A stretch of DNA of 64,000 bases from Prauserella alba (lineage in GTDB: Bacteria > Actinomycetota > Actinomycetes > Mycobacteriales > Pseudonocardiaceae): contig NZ_JAMTCH010000003.1 in assembly GCF_024171735.1 (NCBI RefSeq), positions 360,841-424,840 on the forward strand. The letters are read 5' to 3'. The position numbers were made by a program, and so were the translations under genes. The notes under the pieces are model-generated. The model saw nothing but the letters and a program-made list of their open reading frames with translations. It ran no database searches and had not been told where the DNA came from. This document shows, piece by piece, positions 39,871 to 48,850 of this stretch (position 1 is the first letter of the stretch; each line of letters begins with the position of its first letter).

Positions 39871-40968
39871 ATGAGTAGCCGCAAGACGCGCGTGGCCGTG
39901 GTGTTCGGCGGCCGCAGCAGTGAGCACACGATTTCCTGCGTGTCCGCAGGCTGCGTGCTGGACAATCTCGACCCCGAACGGTTCGAGGTCGTGCCCGTCG
40001 GCATCACCCCGGCGGGTGGCTGGGTACTGGGCACCGACGACCCCAAGGCCCTCGAGATCCGCGGTCGTGAACTGCCGACGGTCGACGACGGCCGCGCGCT
40101 CGTGCTCGCGGGCGACCCGACGAGCAAGAGCGTCGTCAGCCTCGAACCCGGCAGGGAGGCCGAGGTGCTGTCCGAGGTGGACGTCGTGTTCCCCGTGCTG
40201 CACGGCGCTTTCGGCGAGGACGGCACGATCCAGGGGTTGCTGGAGATGGCCGACATCCCCTACGTCGGTGCGGGCGTGCTCGCCAGCGCGGCGGCGATGG
40301 ACAAGGAGTTCGCGAAGAAGCTGCTCGTCGCGGAGGGGCTTCCCGTCGGCTCGTACGCGACGGTCCGCCGTGGACAGTCCACCCTCGACGAGTCCGAGCG
40401 TGAACGCCTGGGGCTGCCGGTGTTCGTCAAGCCGGCACGGGCGGGTTCGTCGGTCGGCATCACGCGCGTGACCGACTGGGCCCGGCTCGACGACGCGATC
40501 GCGTTCGCACGTGAGACCGACCCGAAGGTGCTCATCGAGGCGGGCGTCACGGGCCGCGAGGTCGAGTGCGGCGTGCTCGAATTCCCCGACGGCCGCGTCG
40601 AGGCGTCGCTGCCCGCGGAGATCCGGGTGCTGGCCGACGACGCCGACGCCTGGTACGACTTCGAGACCAAGTATCTCGGCGAGGACGCCGAACTCGACAT
40701 TCCCGCCAAACTCGGCGACGACGTGATCGAACGTCTGCGTGCGTGCGCAGTCGAAGCGTTCCGCGCGCTGGACTGCCAGGGACTGGCCCGGGTCGACTTC
40801 TTCGTCACCGCCGAGGGTGACCTCGTCATCAACGAGGTCAACACGATGCCGGGGTTCACCACGACGTCGGCCTACCCGAAGATGTGGGCCGTCACCGGCG
40901 TCGATTACCCGACACTGCTGTCCACTTTGGTCGACACGGCGATCGCTCGCGGCACCGGCCTGCGCTGA
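39871..40968 (+). CDS. ddl: D-alanine--D-alanine ligase Ddl
   Basis: ATP-grasp enzyme that makes D-Ala-D-Ala for peptidoglycan. It is 365 aa, normal for actinobacteria. Motifs: [17 protein letters not shown] (about 10-26), [18 protein letters not shown] (about 109-126), [14 protein letters not shown] (about 188-201), and the metal-binding [25 protein letters not shown] (about 306-330). It starts 11 nt after the MocR stop, with TAGGGT 8 nt ahead. Confidence 0.96.
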   Translation: MSSRKTRVAVVFGGRSSEHTISCVSAGCVLDNLDPERFEVVPVGITPAGGWVLGTDDPKALEIRGRELPTVDDGRALVLAGDPTSKSVVSLEPGREAEVLSEVDVVFPVLHGAFGEDGTIQGLLEMADIPYVGAGVLASAAAMDKEFAKKLLVAEGLPVGSYATVRRGQSTLDESERERLGLPVFVKPARAGSSVGITRVTDWARLDDAIAFARETDPKVLIEAGVTGREVECGVLEFPDGRVEASLPAEIRVLADDADAWYDFETKYLGEDAELDIPAKLGDDVIERLRACAVEAFRALDCQGLARVDFFVTAEGDLVINEVNTMPGFTTTSAYPKMWAVTGVDYPTLLSTLVDTAIARGTGLR

Positions 40969-41022
40969 GCCGGTCCGCCGCAGGTGCCGCGGCTGCGTGC
41001 GGCCCTGGGACGCGGCGGATCG

Positions 41023-41823
41023 TCAGAAGGTGGGCGAGACCTGCTTCATCGTCTCGTCGGCCAGGTCCGACATCCGCTGCAGCGGGCCGGTCCCCGTTCC
41101 CTCGGGAACGGTGAGCGCGAGGAAGACGGGCCGGTCGACGACGTACCACGTGGCGCTCGGGCTCGTGTCGTCCGGCACGTGCAGCCACTGCACCCCGTTG
41201 ATCTGACGCAGCGAGGACGTGCGCTTCAGCTCCGGCGGCCGGTCGAGACCGCAGCGCAGTACCACCGGACTGTCGCGCCCCCAGGCCGCGGTCGCAGGCG
41301 GTGCCGGATCGGCCAGTTCACGTCGCTGCAACCGTTCGCCCGACGACGTCAGCTGGTCGGGCACGGCCTCCAGCATGCGGCGGCACGCGTCGCTGCCCGA
41401 TTCCGGCGCGGGAATCGACACGAGCGGCAGCGGTCCGGCCGGGCCCGTGGCGTCGGCCTGCGCGCCACCTGCGGGGCCGGTTTCGCCGTCCCCGCCGAAC
41501 AGACCGAGTGCCCCGACCCCCGCCACCAGTGCCACGCCGAGGACGGCCGCCGCGACGAGCAGTTTCCGCGGCGGCGCCCCGCTATCAACTGGCCCGCTAT
41601 CAACTGGCCCGCTATCAACTGCCCCGGTATCGGTGGCTCCGGTATCGGCAGCGGTGCCGGACGCCGTCGGTTCCGGCTCTGGCTTCGGCTCTCGCTCCGG
41701 CTCCGAGGTCGTGCCGGACGTGTCCGCCGAGTCGGCCGCGCCGGCCGACTCGTCCGGCCCGGCGGATTCACCGGGGCCGTCGGGTCGGCGTGCGCGGTCG
41801 GGCGTGTCGGAGCTGTCGGTCAT
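41023..41823 (-). CDS. DUF3515 family membrane-anchored protein
   Basis: A 266-aa protein with a long disordered N-terminus (about 85 residues, rich in Asp, Glu, Ser, Pro), one transmembrane helix (LLVAAAVLGVALVAGVGALGLF, about 88-109), and an extracytoplasmic DUF3515 domain (CRRMLEAVPDQL, VVLRCGLDRPPEL, WYVVDRPVFLALTVP). Rv2980, next to ddlA in M. tuberculosis, is a positional match. The function is unknown. The N-terminus contains V-D-S-G-P repeats encoded by three 15-bp DNA copies at 41581-41625. It is convergent with ddl. Confidence 0.8.
   Translation of the reverse strand: MTDSSDTPDRARRPDGPGESAGPDESAGAADSADTSGTTSEPEREPKPEPEPTASGTAADTGATDTGAVDSGPVDSGPVDSGAPPRKLLVAAAVLGVALVAGVGALGLFGGDGETGPAGGAQADATGPAGPLPLVSIPAPESGSDACRRMLEAVPDQLTSSGERLQRRELADPAPPATAAWGRDSPVVLRCGLDRPPELKRTSSLRQINGVQWLHVPDDTSPSATWYVVDRPVFLALTVPEGTGTGPLQRMSDLADETMKQVSPTF
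41581..41625 (-). repeat. three 15-bp tandem repeats in the DUF3515 gene
   Basis: GCTATCAACTGGCCC repeats at 41581, 41596 and (with one change) 41611, encoding Val-Asp-Ser-Gly-Pro units in the cytoplasmic disordered segment. TATCAA is unusually AT-rich for this genome. Confidence 0.85.
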
Positions 41824-41861
41824 GCGGTCGTCTCGGTCCTCGGCGTCGGTCGGTCACGGCA

Positions 41862-41900
41862 ACGGGCCCGCGGGCGGTTCGTGCCGCGGGCGGGGCCCGT
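41862..41900 (-). terminator. terminator after the RAM-domain gene
   Basis: ACGGGCCC (41862-41869) pairs with GGGCCCGT (41893-41900), with further internal pairing of CCGCGGGC types. The stem starts at the stop codon of the minus-strand gene. Confidence 0.65.
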
Positions 41901-42139
41901 CACTGCGGCAGGTGCACCACCGGGCAGGTCAGGGTGCGGGTGATGCCGTCGACGTTCTGCACGTTGGCGACGACGAGCTGGCCGAGGTCGTCGACGTTGT
42001 CGGCCTCCGCGCGGACGATGACGTCGTACGGGCCGGTCACGTCCTCGGAGCTGGCCACTCCGGGCAGTTCGGCGATCGCGGCGGCCACCGACGCGGCCTT
42101 GCCGACCTCGGTCTGGATGAGGATGTATGCGTGCACCAC
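41900..42139 (-). CDS. stand-alone Lrp/AsnC ligand-binding (RAM) domain protein
   Basis: A 79-aa protein consisting only of the RAM domain of Lrp/AsnC regulators (MVHAYILIQTEVGKAASVAAAIAELPGV, then VTGPYDVIVRAEADNVDDLGQLVV); no DNA-binding helix-turn-helix is encoded in this or the adjacent frame. Such stand-alone RAMs form decamer-like rings that bind amino acids and may sense them for partner proteins. GTG 42139 has GGAGGG 7 nt upstream. It is divergent from thiL. Confidence 0.88.
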   Translation of the reverse strand: MVHAYILIQTEVGKAASVAAAIAELPGVASSEDVTGPYDVIVRAEADNVDDLGQLVVANVQNVDGITRTLTCPVVHLPQ

Positions 42140-42229
42140 GGCGCGTCCCTCCGTCCGTTTCGGCCCCCGTGGGCCCAAGATAGGTAACGTCGCTGCAAGG
42201 TACCGCAGGTGGGGCACCGGAGGTGTTGT

Positions 42230-43228
42230 GTGGAGGGCAGGGACAGCGGCAGAGGCAGGAACGCCGGAACGGGGGAGGGCACTGGTGGCACGGTCGCCGA
42301 TGTCGGCGAGTTCGGGCTGATCCGCGACGTCACCGGCAGGCAGCAGCCGCCCGCGGGCACGGTCGTCGGACCCGGCGACGACGCGGCGGTGGTGGCGGCA
42401 CCGGACGGGCGTGTGGTGATCAGCACGGACGTCCTCGTGCAAGGGGTGCACTTCCGCCTCGACTGGTCCAGTCCCGAGCAGGTGGGGCACAAGGCGGCCG
42501 CGGTGAACCTGGCCGACATCGCCGCGATGGGGGCGAGGCCGACGTCGCTGGTGGTCGGTTTCGGCTGCCCGGCGGACACCGACGTCGCCGTCGCGACCGG
42601 CATCTCCGACGGTCTCACGGCGCAGGCCGCGCGAGTGGGCGCAGGCATCGTGGGCGGCGACGTAGTGCGGTCCGACCAGCTGGTGGTCAGCGTCACCGCG
42701 CTCGGCGACCTGGGCGGGCGCGCACCGGTGACGCGGTCGGGCGCCCGCCCGGGCCACATCGTCGCCGTGTGCGGCAGGCTCGGCTGGGCCGCCGCCGGGC
42801 TCGCGGTGCTCGGCCGCGGATTCCGGTCGCCGGTCGGGGTGGTGAACGCCCAGCGCGCTCCCGAACCGCCCTACACCGCGGGCCCCGCGGCGGCCGATGC
42901 GGGCGCCACGGCGATGATCGACGTCTCCGACGGGCTCCTCGCCGATCTCGGGCACCTCGCCGAGGAGTCCGACGTCGGCATCGACCTCGCCACCGATTCG
43001 CTCGAGGTCGACCGCAAACTCGTCGACGTGGCGAACGCGCTCGGGGCGGATCCGATGCGGTGGGTGCTCACAGGTGGGGAGGATCACGCCCTCGTGGCGA
43101 CGTTCCCCTCGTTCGTCGACCTTCCGCAGGGCTGGCGGCAGATCGGCACCGTGCTGATGCCCGACACGGGCGTCACGGTCGACGGCAAGCCCTACGACGG
43201 CGATATCGGCTGGGAACACTGGCGCTGA
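42230..43228 (+). CDS. thiL: thiamine-monophosphate kinase ThiL
   Basis: Phosphorylates thiamine monophosphate to thiamine diphosphate, the cofactor used by IlvB. It is 332 aa. Motifs: GEFGLIRDV near 20, VVGPGDDAAVV (about 39-49) and STDVLVQGVHF with Mg-binding Asp residues, AAVNLADIAAMGARP (about 85-99), GGDVVRS, and MIDVSDGLLADLGHLAEES (about 230-248). GTG 42230 is chosen because GGAGG lies 6 nt upstream. The next gene follows after 10 nt. Confidence 0.94.
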   Translation: MEGRDSGRGRNAGTGEGTGGTVADVGEFGLIRDVTGRQQPPAGTVVGPGDDAAVVAAPDGRVVISTDVLVQGVHFRLDWSSPEQVGHKAAAVNLADIAAMGARPTSLVVGFGCPADTDVAVATGISDGLTAQAARVGAGIVGGDVVRSDQLVVSVTALGDLGGRAPVTRSGARPGHIVAVCGRLGWAAAGLAVLGRGFRSPVGVVNAQRAPEPPYTAGPAAADAGATAMIDVSDGLLADLGHLAEESDVGIDLATDSLEVDRKLVDVANALGADPMRWVLTGGEDHALVATFPSFVDLPQGWRQIGTVLMPDTGVTVDGKPYDGDIGWEHWR

Positions 43229-43238
43229 ATCGGGTTAC

Positions 43239-43721
43239 ATGGACGGCGTGGACATTCATGTGCTCGCCTTCGACCACCCCGACTCGACCAAGTTGATCGA
43301 CCTCGTGCAGCAGGAGTACGTCAGCCGTTACGGCGATCCCGACGTCACACCCGTCGACCCGGCGGAGTTCGCGCCGCCGCAGGGGATCTTCCTCGTCGGC
43401 TACCGCGACGACGCGCCCGTCGCCTGTGGTGGCTGGCGCGCCCACACCGCCGACGACGGTTCGCTGCGCGCGGGCGATGCCGAGATCAAGCGCATGTTCG
43501 TCGTCGACGGCGAGCGTGGGCGCGGCCACGCGCGCGTGATGCTCGCCGCGCTCGAACGCACCGCCGCCGAACACGGGTGCGGGCGCATCGTCCTCGAGAC
43601 CGGGCACAAACAGCCCGAGGCCATCGCGTTGTACCGTTCGTCGGGCTACCACGAGATCGAGAAGTTCGGCGTGTACGCCCAGGATTCGCTCAGTGTCTGC
43701 ATGGCGAAGGAACTGGAGTAG
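43239..43721 (+). CDS. GNAT family N-acetyltransferase
   Basis: A 160-aa acyl-CoA-dependent acetyltransferase. The acetyl-CoA loop is IKRMFVVDGERGRGHARVMLAALER (about 83-107; motif R/Q-x-x-G-x-G/A, with Ala in the last place), followed by IVLETGHKQPEAIALYRSSGYHEI (about 118-141). The substrate is unknown. It starts 10 nt after thiL and ends 4 nt before the carbonic anhydrase, so the three are probably one operon. GTG 43248, 7 nt after TTACAT, is an alternative start. Confidence 0.88.
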   Translation: MDGVDIHVLAFDHPDSTKLIDLVQQEYVSRYGDPDVTPVDPAEFAPPQGIFLVGYRDDAPVACGGWRAHTADDGSLRAGDAEIKRMFVVDGERGRGHARVMLAALERTAAEHGCGRIVLETGHKQPEAIALYRSSGYHEIEKFGVYAQDSLSVCMAKELE

Positions 43722-43725
43722 CGGG

Positions 43726-44247
43726 ATGGCGATCTACGCGCTCGGCGATCTCGAACCCGACATCCATCCCGACGCGTGGGTCCATCCGGACGCGACGCTG
43801 ATCGGTGACGTGCGCATCGGCCCCGAGGCGTCGATCTGGCCGCAGACCGTGCTGCGCGCGGACAACGACCGCATCGAGGTAGGCGCGCGGTCCAACATCC
43901 AGGACGGCTGCATCGTCCACGTCGCCAAGGGGCAGCCGACGATCCTCGGGCCAGCGTCGGCGATCGGGCACAACGTCCACGTCGAAGGCGCGACCATCGG
44001 AACGGGCTGTCTGCTCGCGTCCGGCTCCGTGGTCCTCAACGGAACGGTCGTCGAGGACGGCGGCGTGGTCGGCGCGGGCGCCGTGGTGTCGTACCGCGGG
44101 CACGTGCCGTGGGGCCACATCGCGCTCGGCGTGCCCGCCAGGACGCGGGAGAACACCTCGCTGGGCGCCGACGCGATCGCGCGCATCGTCGACGGCTACG
44201 TCGAGCGGGCGAAACGGTACCGGGCGGAACTGCGCAGGCTCGACTGA
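43726..44247 (+). CDS. gamma-carbonic anhydrase family protein
   Basis: A 173-aa left-handed beta-helix protein of the gamma-CA/PaaY group. Hexapeptide repeats run through most of the chain (VHPDATLIGDVRIGPEASI, IGHNVHVEGATIGTGCLLASGSVV), and metal-binding His residues are seen in CIVHVAKG (about 67) and AIGHNVHVEG (about 86-91). RADNDRIEVG is the family signature. Enzymatic activity is not certain. ATG 43726 has GGAG upstream. It follows the GNAT gene at once. Confidence 0.9.
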   Translation: MAIYALGDLEPDIHPDAWVHPDATLIGDVRIGPEASIWPQTVLRADNDRIEVGARSNIQDGCIVHVAKGQPTILGPASAIGHNVHVEGATIGTGCLLASGSVVLNGTVVEDGGVVGAGAVVSYRGHVPWGHIALGVPARTRENTSLGADAIARIVDGYVERAKRYRAELRRLD

Positions 44248-44294
44248 CCGTTGCGCACGCTCGCCTGACTGTGAGGGCGGTCCCACCGGCGCGC

Positions 44295-44300
44295 TAGAGT
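44295..44300 (+). promoter_or_regulatory. -10 box of ung (leaderless type)
   Basis: TAGAGT ends 7 nt before GTG 44308; there is no ribosome site in the gap. Confidence 0.55.
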
Positions 44301-44307
44301 CCGGGCC

Positions 44308-45000
44308 GTGACTTCCACGGGTACTTCCGGACATGCGCTGGCCGACGTCGTCGAGGCGGGCTGGGCCGAGGCGCTCGAACCGGTCGCGGACACCATCGGA
44401 GCGATGGGGGAGTTCCTGCGCGCCGAGATCGCCGCGGGACGGACCTACCTGCCCTCGGGCGAACACATCCTCCGGGCGTTCCAGCAACCGCTCGCCGACG
44501 TGCGCGTGCTGATCGTCGGCCAGGACCCCTATCCGACGCCGGGACACCCGATCGGCCTGTGCTTCGCCGTGGCGCCGGACGTGCGGCCGCTGCCGAAGAG
44601 CCTCGTCAACATCTACAAGGAGTACTGCGAGGACCTCGGGCATCCGATGCCGTCCAACGGCGACCTGACGCCGTGGACCCGGCAGGGTGTGCTGCTGCTG
44701 AACCGGTCGCTCACGGTGCAGCCCGGCAAGCCCAACTCGCATCAGGGCAAAGGTTGGGAGCAGGTCACCGAGCAGGCCATCCGCGCGCTCGCCGCCCGTG
44801 ATCAGCCGCTCGTGGCGATTCTGTGGGGCAGCAATGCGCGCAAACTCAAGCCGCTCATCGGGGCCGAGCGGTGCGTCGAGTCCGTGCACCCGAGCCCGCT
44901 GTCGGCGCACAACGGTTTCTTCGGGTCGAGGCCGTTCAGTCGCGCCAACGAGCTCCTCCAGGCCCAGGGCGCCGACCCGCTCGACTGGCGCCTCCCGTAA
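44308..45000 (+). CDS. ung: uracil-DNA glycosylase Ung
   Basis: Family 1 UDG of 230 aa that excises uracil from DNA. The water-activating loop is [11 protein letters not shown] (about 71-81), and the DNA-intercalating loop is [18 protein letters not shown] (about 195-212). [23 protein letters not shown] lies between them. GTG 44308 follows TAGAGT by 7 nt. Neighbours thiL and a DAK-domain gene match M. tuberculosis. A 21-bp repeat array begins 12 nt after its stop. Confidence 0.96.
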   Translation: MTSTGTSGHALADVVEAGWAEALEPVADTIGAMGEFLRAEIAAGRTYLPSGEHILRAFQQPLADVRVLIVGQDPYPTPGHPIGLCFAVAPDVRPLPKSLVNIYKEYCEDLGHPMPSNGDLTPWTRQGVLLLNRSLTVQPGKPNSHQGKGWEQVTEQAIRALAARDQPLVAILWGSNARKLKPLIGAERCVESVHPSPLSAHNGFFGSRPFSRANELLQAQGADPLDWRLP

Positions 45001-45012
45001 CCGCCTCCCGCG

Positions 45013-45117
45013 TGTCCTGCACTCAGCCCCGCGTGTCCTGCGTTCGGGCACGCGTGTTGCGGATTCCGGGGCGCGTGTTGCGGGTTCCGGGGGCCGTGTT
45101 GCGGATTCCGGGGGCCG
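45013..45117. repeat. five-copy 21-bp repeat array after ung, joining two sequence types
   Basis: Units begin at 45013 and 45034 (TGTCCTGC type, as at 37453) and at 45055, 45076 and 45097 (TGTTGCGG(A/G)TTCCGGGG type, as at 7567 and 46517). The two types share period and phase in one array, which shows they belong to one family. It lies between the convergent ung and CGNR genes. Confidence 0.88.
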
Positions 45118-45225
45118 TATTGCGCCCGCAGGTGCCGCACCACCGGCCCGGCGGTGCGGCACGACGCCCGTCGGAGCGGTGTCGGTGCATCGGCGGCCCG
45201 GGCCGCACCTCCCAGCGCGACGGCC

Positions 45226-45732
45226 TCAGCCGGTGCCTGCGGCGCGGCGTCGGTGGGCGGCGACCTTGTGCCGGTTGAGGCAGGTCGTCGAGCAGAACCG
45301 GCGTCGGCCCGCGGGTGAGGAGTCGGCGTAGACGTCGACGCAGTTCGCGCCCCGGCAGGTGCCGAGCCGGTCCGGCTCGTGCCGCAGCAGCCACGCCAAC
45401 ACGGCCGCGGCGAGGGCGGCGACCAGGACGTCTCCGGGGTCGTCGACGGCCCACCGCAGCCCGTCGGCCGTCGCCACCGGTACCGGCCGCAGGGACAGCA
45501 GCAGGTCGTTGAGGTGCTCGTGGGTGGCTGTGCCCGCGGCGAACAGCGGATGGATCGCGTTGGCTGCGGCGACGAGGCCGTCGATGTCCGGCAGTGGTGC
45601 GGTCCAGGTCAGCAGCTCCGCTGCGTCGGGGTGGGGGGTGTGTTGCTGGCCCGCGGCCTCGCGGGCCGCGTCGGCGAACTCGTTCACGAACGCCACCACG
45701 TCGCGCATCTCGAGTACGGGAACATCCGGCAT
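45226..45732 (-). CDS. CGNR zinc-finger (ABATE-type) regulator
   Basis: A 168-aa putative stress-type regulator. The N-terminal 110 residues are the helical ABATE-like domain (MRDVVAFVNEFADAAREA, LLSLRPVPVATADGLRWAV), and the C-terminus is a CGNR-type finger: LGTCRGANCVDVYADSSPAGRRRFCSTTCLNRHKVAAHRRR (split here only for naming; Cys at about 124, 129, 146, 150), with LNR in place of GNR. It is divergent from a LysE exporter, so it probably controls it. Candidate sites GGTTAC/GTAACC lie between. Confidence 0.82.
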   Translation of the reverse strand: MPDVPVLEMRDVVAFVNEFADAAREAAGQQHTPHPDAAELLTWTAPLPDIDGLVAAANAIHPLFAAGTATHEHLNDLLLSLRPVPVATADGLRWAVDDPGDVLVAALAAAVLAWLLRHEPDRLGTCRGANCVDVYADSSPAGRRRFCSTTCLNRHKVAAHRRRAAGTG

Positions 45733-45765
45733 CTCACCACGCTAACCCGTTATGTCATTCCATGT

Positions 45766-45785
45766 GGTTACGCGTCCGTGTAACC
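45766..45785. promoter_or_regulatory. GGTTAC/GTAACC dyad between the CGNR and LysE genes
   Basis: GGTTAC (45766-45771) and GTAACC (45780-45785) are 8 bp apart; another GGTTAC occurs just inside lysE (about 45804). TAACCT (45781-45786) could also be the lysE -10, 8 nt before its ATG. An operator of the CGNR protein is likely. Confidence 0.5.
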
Positions 45786-45794
45786 TGATCAATC

Positions 45795-46427
45795 ATGGTT
45801 TCTGGTTACATCGACGTCGGGGTGCTGCCCGCGTTCCTGGCAGCGGTCGTCGTGCTGATGGTCGTGCCGGGGCCCGACATGGCGTTCATGGTCGCCACCG
45901 GCCTGCGCGACGGCCGACGCGCGGCGGCGCGGGCGGCGTTCGGCATCACCGCGGGCGTCAGCGTGTACGTCGTGCTGACGGCCCTCGGCCTCGGTGCGCT
46001 CCTCGCCGCGATGCCGCAGGTCGGCGACGTGATCCGACTGTGCGGAGCCGCGTACCTCGGCTACCTGGCGTGGACGAGTTGGCGCAGTGCCGGCGCGCCG
46101 GTCGCGGTCGACGCCGCACCGCAGCCGCGGGCGTTCCGGCGCGGCTTCCTGGTGAACCTGTCGAACCCGAAGATCCTGCTCTTCTTCACCGCGTTCCTGC
46201 CGCAGTTCCTGGGGGATGCCGCCGCGAATCCGGCGTTGCAGCTGCTCCTGCTCGGTCTCCTGCTGCAGGTGATCGGCCTGGCCGTCGACCTCGCCACCGG
46301 CCAGCTCGCGGGCGCCGTTCGGGACCGGCTACTCGACAGTCCGCGGGTGCGCACGGTGTTCGAACGGCTCGCCGCGACGGTCTACGGAGCGTTGGCCGCC
46401 GCGCTGGTTGCCGACTCGCTCCGTTGA
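45795..46427 (+). CDS. LysE/RhtB family amino-acid exporter
   Basis: A 210-aa inner-membrane exporter with about six hydrophobic helices. The LysE-family signature VPGPDMAFMVATGLRDGRRAAARAAFGITAG (about 24-54) is clear, as is FRRGFLVNLSNPKILLFFTAFLPQFL (about 114-139). RhtB relatives export threonine, homoserine, leucine or other amino acids; the substrate here is not known. ATG 45795 follows TAACCT by 8 nt. It is divergent from a CGNR regulator. Confidence 0.88.
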   Translation: MVSGYIDVGVLPAFLAAVVVLMVVPGPDMAFMVATGLRDGRRAAARAAFGITAGVSVYVVLTALGLGALLAAMPQVGDVIRLCGAAYLGYLAWTSWRSAGAPVAVDAAPQPRAFRRGFLVNLSNPKILLFFTAFLPQFLGDAAANPALQLLLLGLLLQVIGLAVDLATGQLAGAVRDRLLDSPRVRTVFERLAATVYGALAAALVADSLR

Positions 46428-46433
46428 CGACGC

Positions 46434-46461
46434 CGGTCTCGAGCGCAGGCGCTCGAGACCG
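46434..46461 (+). terminator. terminator after lysE
   Basis: A 13-bp perfect stem around an AG loop (GGTCTCGAGCGC 46435-46446 with GCGCTCGAGACC 46449-46460, plus a flanking C-G pair), 6 nt after the lysE stop. Confidence 0.8.
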
Positions 46462-46516
46462 CATCCAGGCTCGTGGCGCACTCCTCGGGTGGCGATGGGG
46501 ACACCTGGGCCCAACA

Positions 46517-46600
46517 CGGCCCCCTCAAGTCGCAACACGGTCCCCGGAATCCGCAACACGGGCCCCTGGGGTCGCAACACGATCCCCGGAATCCGCAACA
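46517..46600. repeat. four-copy 21-bp repeat array between lysE and rpmB
   Basis: Units start at 46517, 46538, 46559 and 46580. Each opens CG(G/A)(C/T/G)CCCC and ends (T/C)CGCAACA. Same type and orientation as 7567-7692. It lies between two convergent terminators. Confidence 0.88.
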
Positions 46601-46644
46601 CGGTTCCGCGGTGCAGGACATGCGCGAGGGGTACGCACACAGCA

Positions 46645-46680
46645 CGGGGCCCCGGGGGTCGAACGATCCCCGGGGCCCCG
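46645..46680 (-). terminator. rpmB terminator
   Basis: A 16-bp GC-rich stem (46645-46660 with 46665-46680, one G-T pair) with a GAAC loop, 21 nt after the rpmB stop on the minus strand. Confidence 0.8.
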
Positions 46681-46701
46681 AGAGCTTCGGATTCTGAGGC
46701 G

Positions 46702-46893
46702 TCAGCCCCGAACGACCTTGCCGGCCTTCAGGCAGGAAGTGCACACGTTCATACGCTTCTTCTGGGAAAGCCCGAGCTTCGCGTGCACGGTCTGGATGTT
46801 CGGGTTCCACCGGCGGTTGGTCTTCCGGTGAGAGTGCGAGACCGACTTGCCGAAGCCCGGCCCCTTGCCACAGACGTCGCACACGGCAGCCAC
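46702..46893 (-). CDS. rpmB: 50S ribosomal protein L28 (zinc-binding form)
   Basis: A 63-aa ribosomal protein. The sequence [20 protein letters not shown], then [14 protein letters not shown], is the L28 signature. Two CxxC pairs (CDVC near residue 5 and CTSC near residue 51) make it the zinc-containing C+ type. Bacteria often hold a second, Cys-less copy used under zinc starvation; none is in this window. GTG 46893 has GAGGAG upstream. It is divergent from the DAK gene. Confidence 0.95.
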   Translation of the reverse strand: MAAVCDVCGKGPGFGKSVSHSHRKTNRRWNPNIQTVHAKLGLSQKKRMNVCTSCLKAGKVVRG

Positions 46894-47041
46894 GTCGAAC
46901 ACTCCTCGAGAAAGTAGGTAAACACAATCCGCCCGGGAATGCCGGGCATCTCGAACAGGGTAGCCGGTACGCTCTCCGCGGCTCCATCCGGGTCGATACG
47001 CTCGCATCGAACCCACATTGTCCCTGCAGGAGGAACAAGCG

Positions 47042-48769
47042 GTGCACTCCCTGGACGCTGCGGCTGTGCGTGCGTGGGCGGCCGCCTGCGTACGGAGCCT
47101 GGAGGAGCTGCGCGCCGACATCAACGGCATCAACGTCTACCCGGTCGCGGACTCCGACACCGGTTCCAACCTGCTGCACACCGTCACGGCCGCCCGCAGC
47201 GCGCTGGCGGAACGTCCCGAGGTGGCACACGCGGGCGAGGCGCTACGGGTGCTGGCCGAAGGCGCGGTCGCGGCGGCGCGCGGCAACTCCGGGGTGATCC
47301 TGTCGCAGGTCCTGCGCGGGTTCGCCGAGTCGGCGGGCGCGGCCGCGACGCTCGACGGCCGGGGCCTCGCCGTCGCCCTGAGGCACGCCGATGCGCGCGC
47401 CACCGGCGCGGTCGCACGACCCGTGGCGGGGACGATGCTCAGCGTGCTGCACGCGGTCGGCATCGCCGTCGAACCGGACGGAGGCAACCTCACCGACGGA
47501 ACCGGCGCCGACGAGGACAACACCGACCGAAACAGCGCCGAGCCGCACGGCACCCACGGCGACGGCACCCACCCGCACGCCGGCAACGGCGCTGGCAGGG
47601 GCAACGGTGTCACGGCGGATGGCGCCGTCACGCTCGAGGCGGTGACGCGCACGGCCGCGCGGACCGCGGCCGAGGCGCTGGCGGAAACCCCGCGCCAGCT
47701 GGCCGCGCTGGCGGCTGCCGGGGTGGTCGATGCCGGCGGCCGCGGCCTGGTGGCTGTGCTCGACGCTCTGGCGGCCGTCGTCGCGGGTGAGGCCGCCGTC
47801 ACGTCGGACCGCGCGGTGTCAGTCACGTCGGCGCTGCCGGCGCCGCAGGCGTGGGAGGTGATGTACCTGCTCTCCGACCTCGACCCCGACACCGAGGACG
47901 CCGCGCTCGCCGCGTTGCGGCGCGACCTGGCCGAACTGGGCGACAGCGTCACGGTCGCGGGAGACGGGGCGGGAAACCACGCCGTGCACGTCCACTGCGA
48001 CGACATCGGTGCGGCGCTCGAAGCCGGGCTGCGGCGCGGCAGGCCCCATCGGGTGCGGGTCGAACCGCTCATGACGCCGGCTCCACCGGAGAGCACCGCC
48101 GCCGATCGTGCCGTCGTCGCCGTGCTCCGCGGGGACGGGGTGGCCGAACTGGTCGGAGCGGAAGGCGTGCCGGTGCTGCCGGTGCCGGCGGGTGCCGAGC
48201 CGACGACGGAGGAGCTGCTCGGCCTCATCGGAGAGGTGGCGGCGGAACACGTGACGGTCGTGCCCGGCGGGGTGGACCTGACCGCGGTCGCCGAACGTGC
48301 GGCAGGGCATCCCGTGCTGGCCGAACGTGACGTGGTCGTCGTGCCGTGCGCCTCGCCCGCGCAGGCGCTGGCCGCGCTGGCGGTGCACGATCCGGAACGC
48401 AGGGCGGGCGCCGACGTCGTCGCGATGGCCGAGGCGGCCGCCGCGACCCGGCGCGGCGACATCGTGATCGCGGGCGAGGACGCGCTCACGTGGGTCGGCC
48501 AGGTGCGTGCCGGTGACGTGCTGGGGCTGGTCGACGGCGAGGTCGTGCTGACCGGCCAGTCCGCCGATGTCACGAAGGCGGCCGTCGACGTGCTGGAGCG
48601 GATGCTGGCGGTCGGCGGGGAACTGGTCACGGTCCTGACCGGCGCCGGCTCGCCGCCCGGTGTCGAGGACGTGCTGTCGGAGCATCTGCGCGTCGGCCAT
48701 CCGGAGGTCGAACTGGTGTGCTACTACGGTGGGCAGTCTGATGCGGTGCTGCTGATGGGCGTCGAGTGA
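47042..48769 (+). CDS. DAK2-domain protein (FakA-like, DhaL plus DegV-associated C-terminus)
   Basis: A 575-aa protein. The N-terminal DhaL/DAK2 kinase domain shows [21 protein letters not shown] (about 28-48) with Mg/ATP-binding Asp residues, [16 protein letters not shown] (about 79-94), and [10 protein letters not shown] (about 227-236). The rest is the FakA-type C-terminal region ([47 protein letters not shown]). FakA phosphorylates fatty acids held by FakB proteins; that function is inferred. A Gly/His/Asp-rich insert of about 45 residues splits the kinase domain. GTG 47042 has AGGAGG upstream. It precedes recG as in M. tuberculosis. Confidence 0.88.
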   Translation: MHSLDAAAVRAWAAACVRSLEELRADINGINVYPVADSDTGSNLLHTVTAARSALAERPEVAHAGEALRVLAEGAVAAARGNSGVILSQVLRGFAESAGAAATLDGRGLAVALRHADARATGAVARPVAGTMLSVLHAVGIAVEPDGGNLTDGTGADEDNTDRNSAEPHGTHGDGTHPHAGNGAGRGNGVTADGAVTLEAVTRTAARTAAEALAETPRQLAALAAAGVVDAGGRGLVAVLDALAAVVAGEAAVTSDRAVSVTSALPAPQAWEVMYLLSDLDPDTEDAALAALRRDLAELGDSVTVAGDGAGNHAVHVHCDDIGAALEAGLRRGRPHRVRVEPLMTPAPPESTAADRAVVAVLRGDGVAELVGAEGVPVLPVPAGAEPTTEELLGLIGEVAAEHVTVVPGGVDLTAVAERAAGHPVLAERDVVVVPCASPAQALAALAVHDPERRAGADVVAMAEAAAATRRGDIVIAGEDALTWVGQVRAGDVLGLVDGEVVLTGQSADVTKAAVDVLERMLAVGGELVTVLTGAGSPPGVEDVLSEHLRVGHPEVELVCYYGGQSDAVLLMGVE

Positions 48770-48850
48770 ATCGGCGGTGCCGAGTGCTGGTCGGAGGCAG
48801 AGCGCCGGCACGGACGTGTGGGAACAGGGCGACGCGGACAGGCGAGTGAC

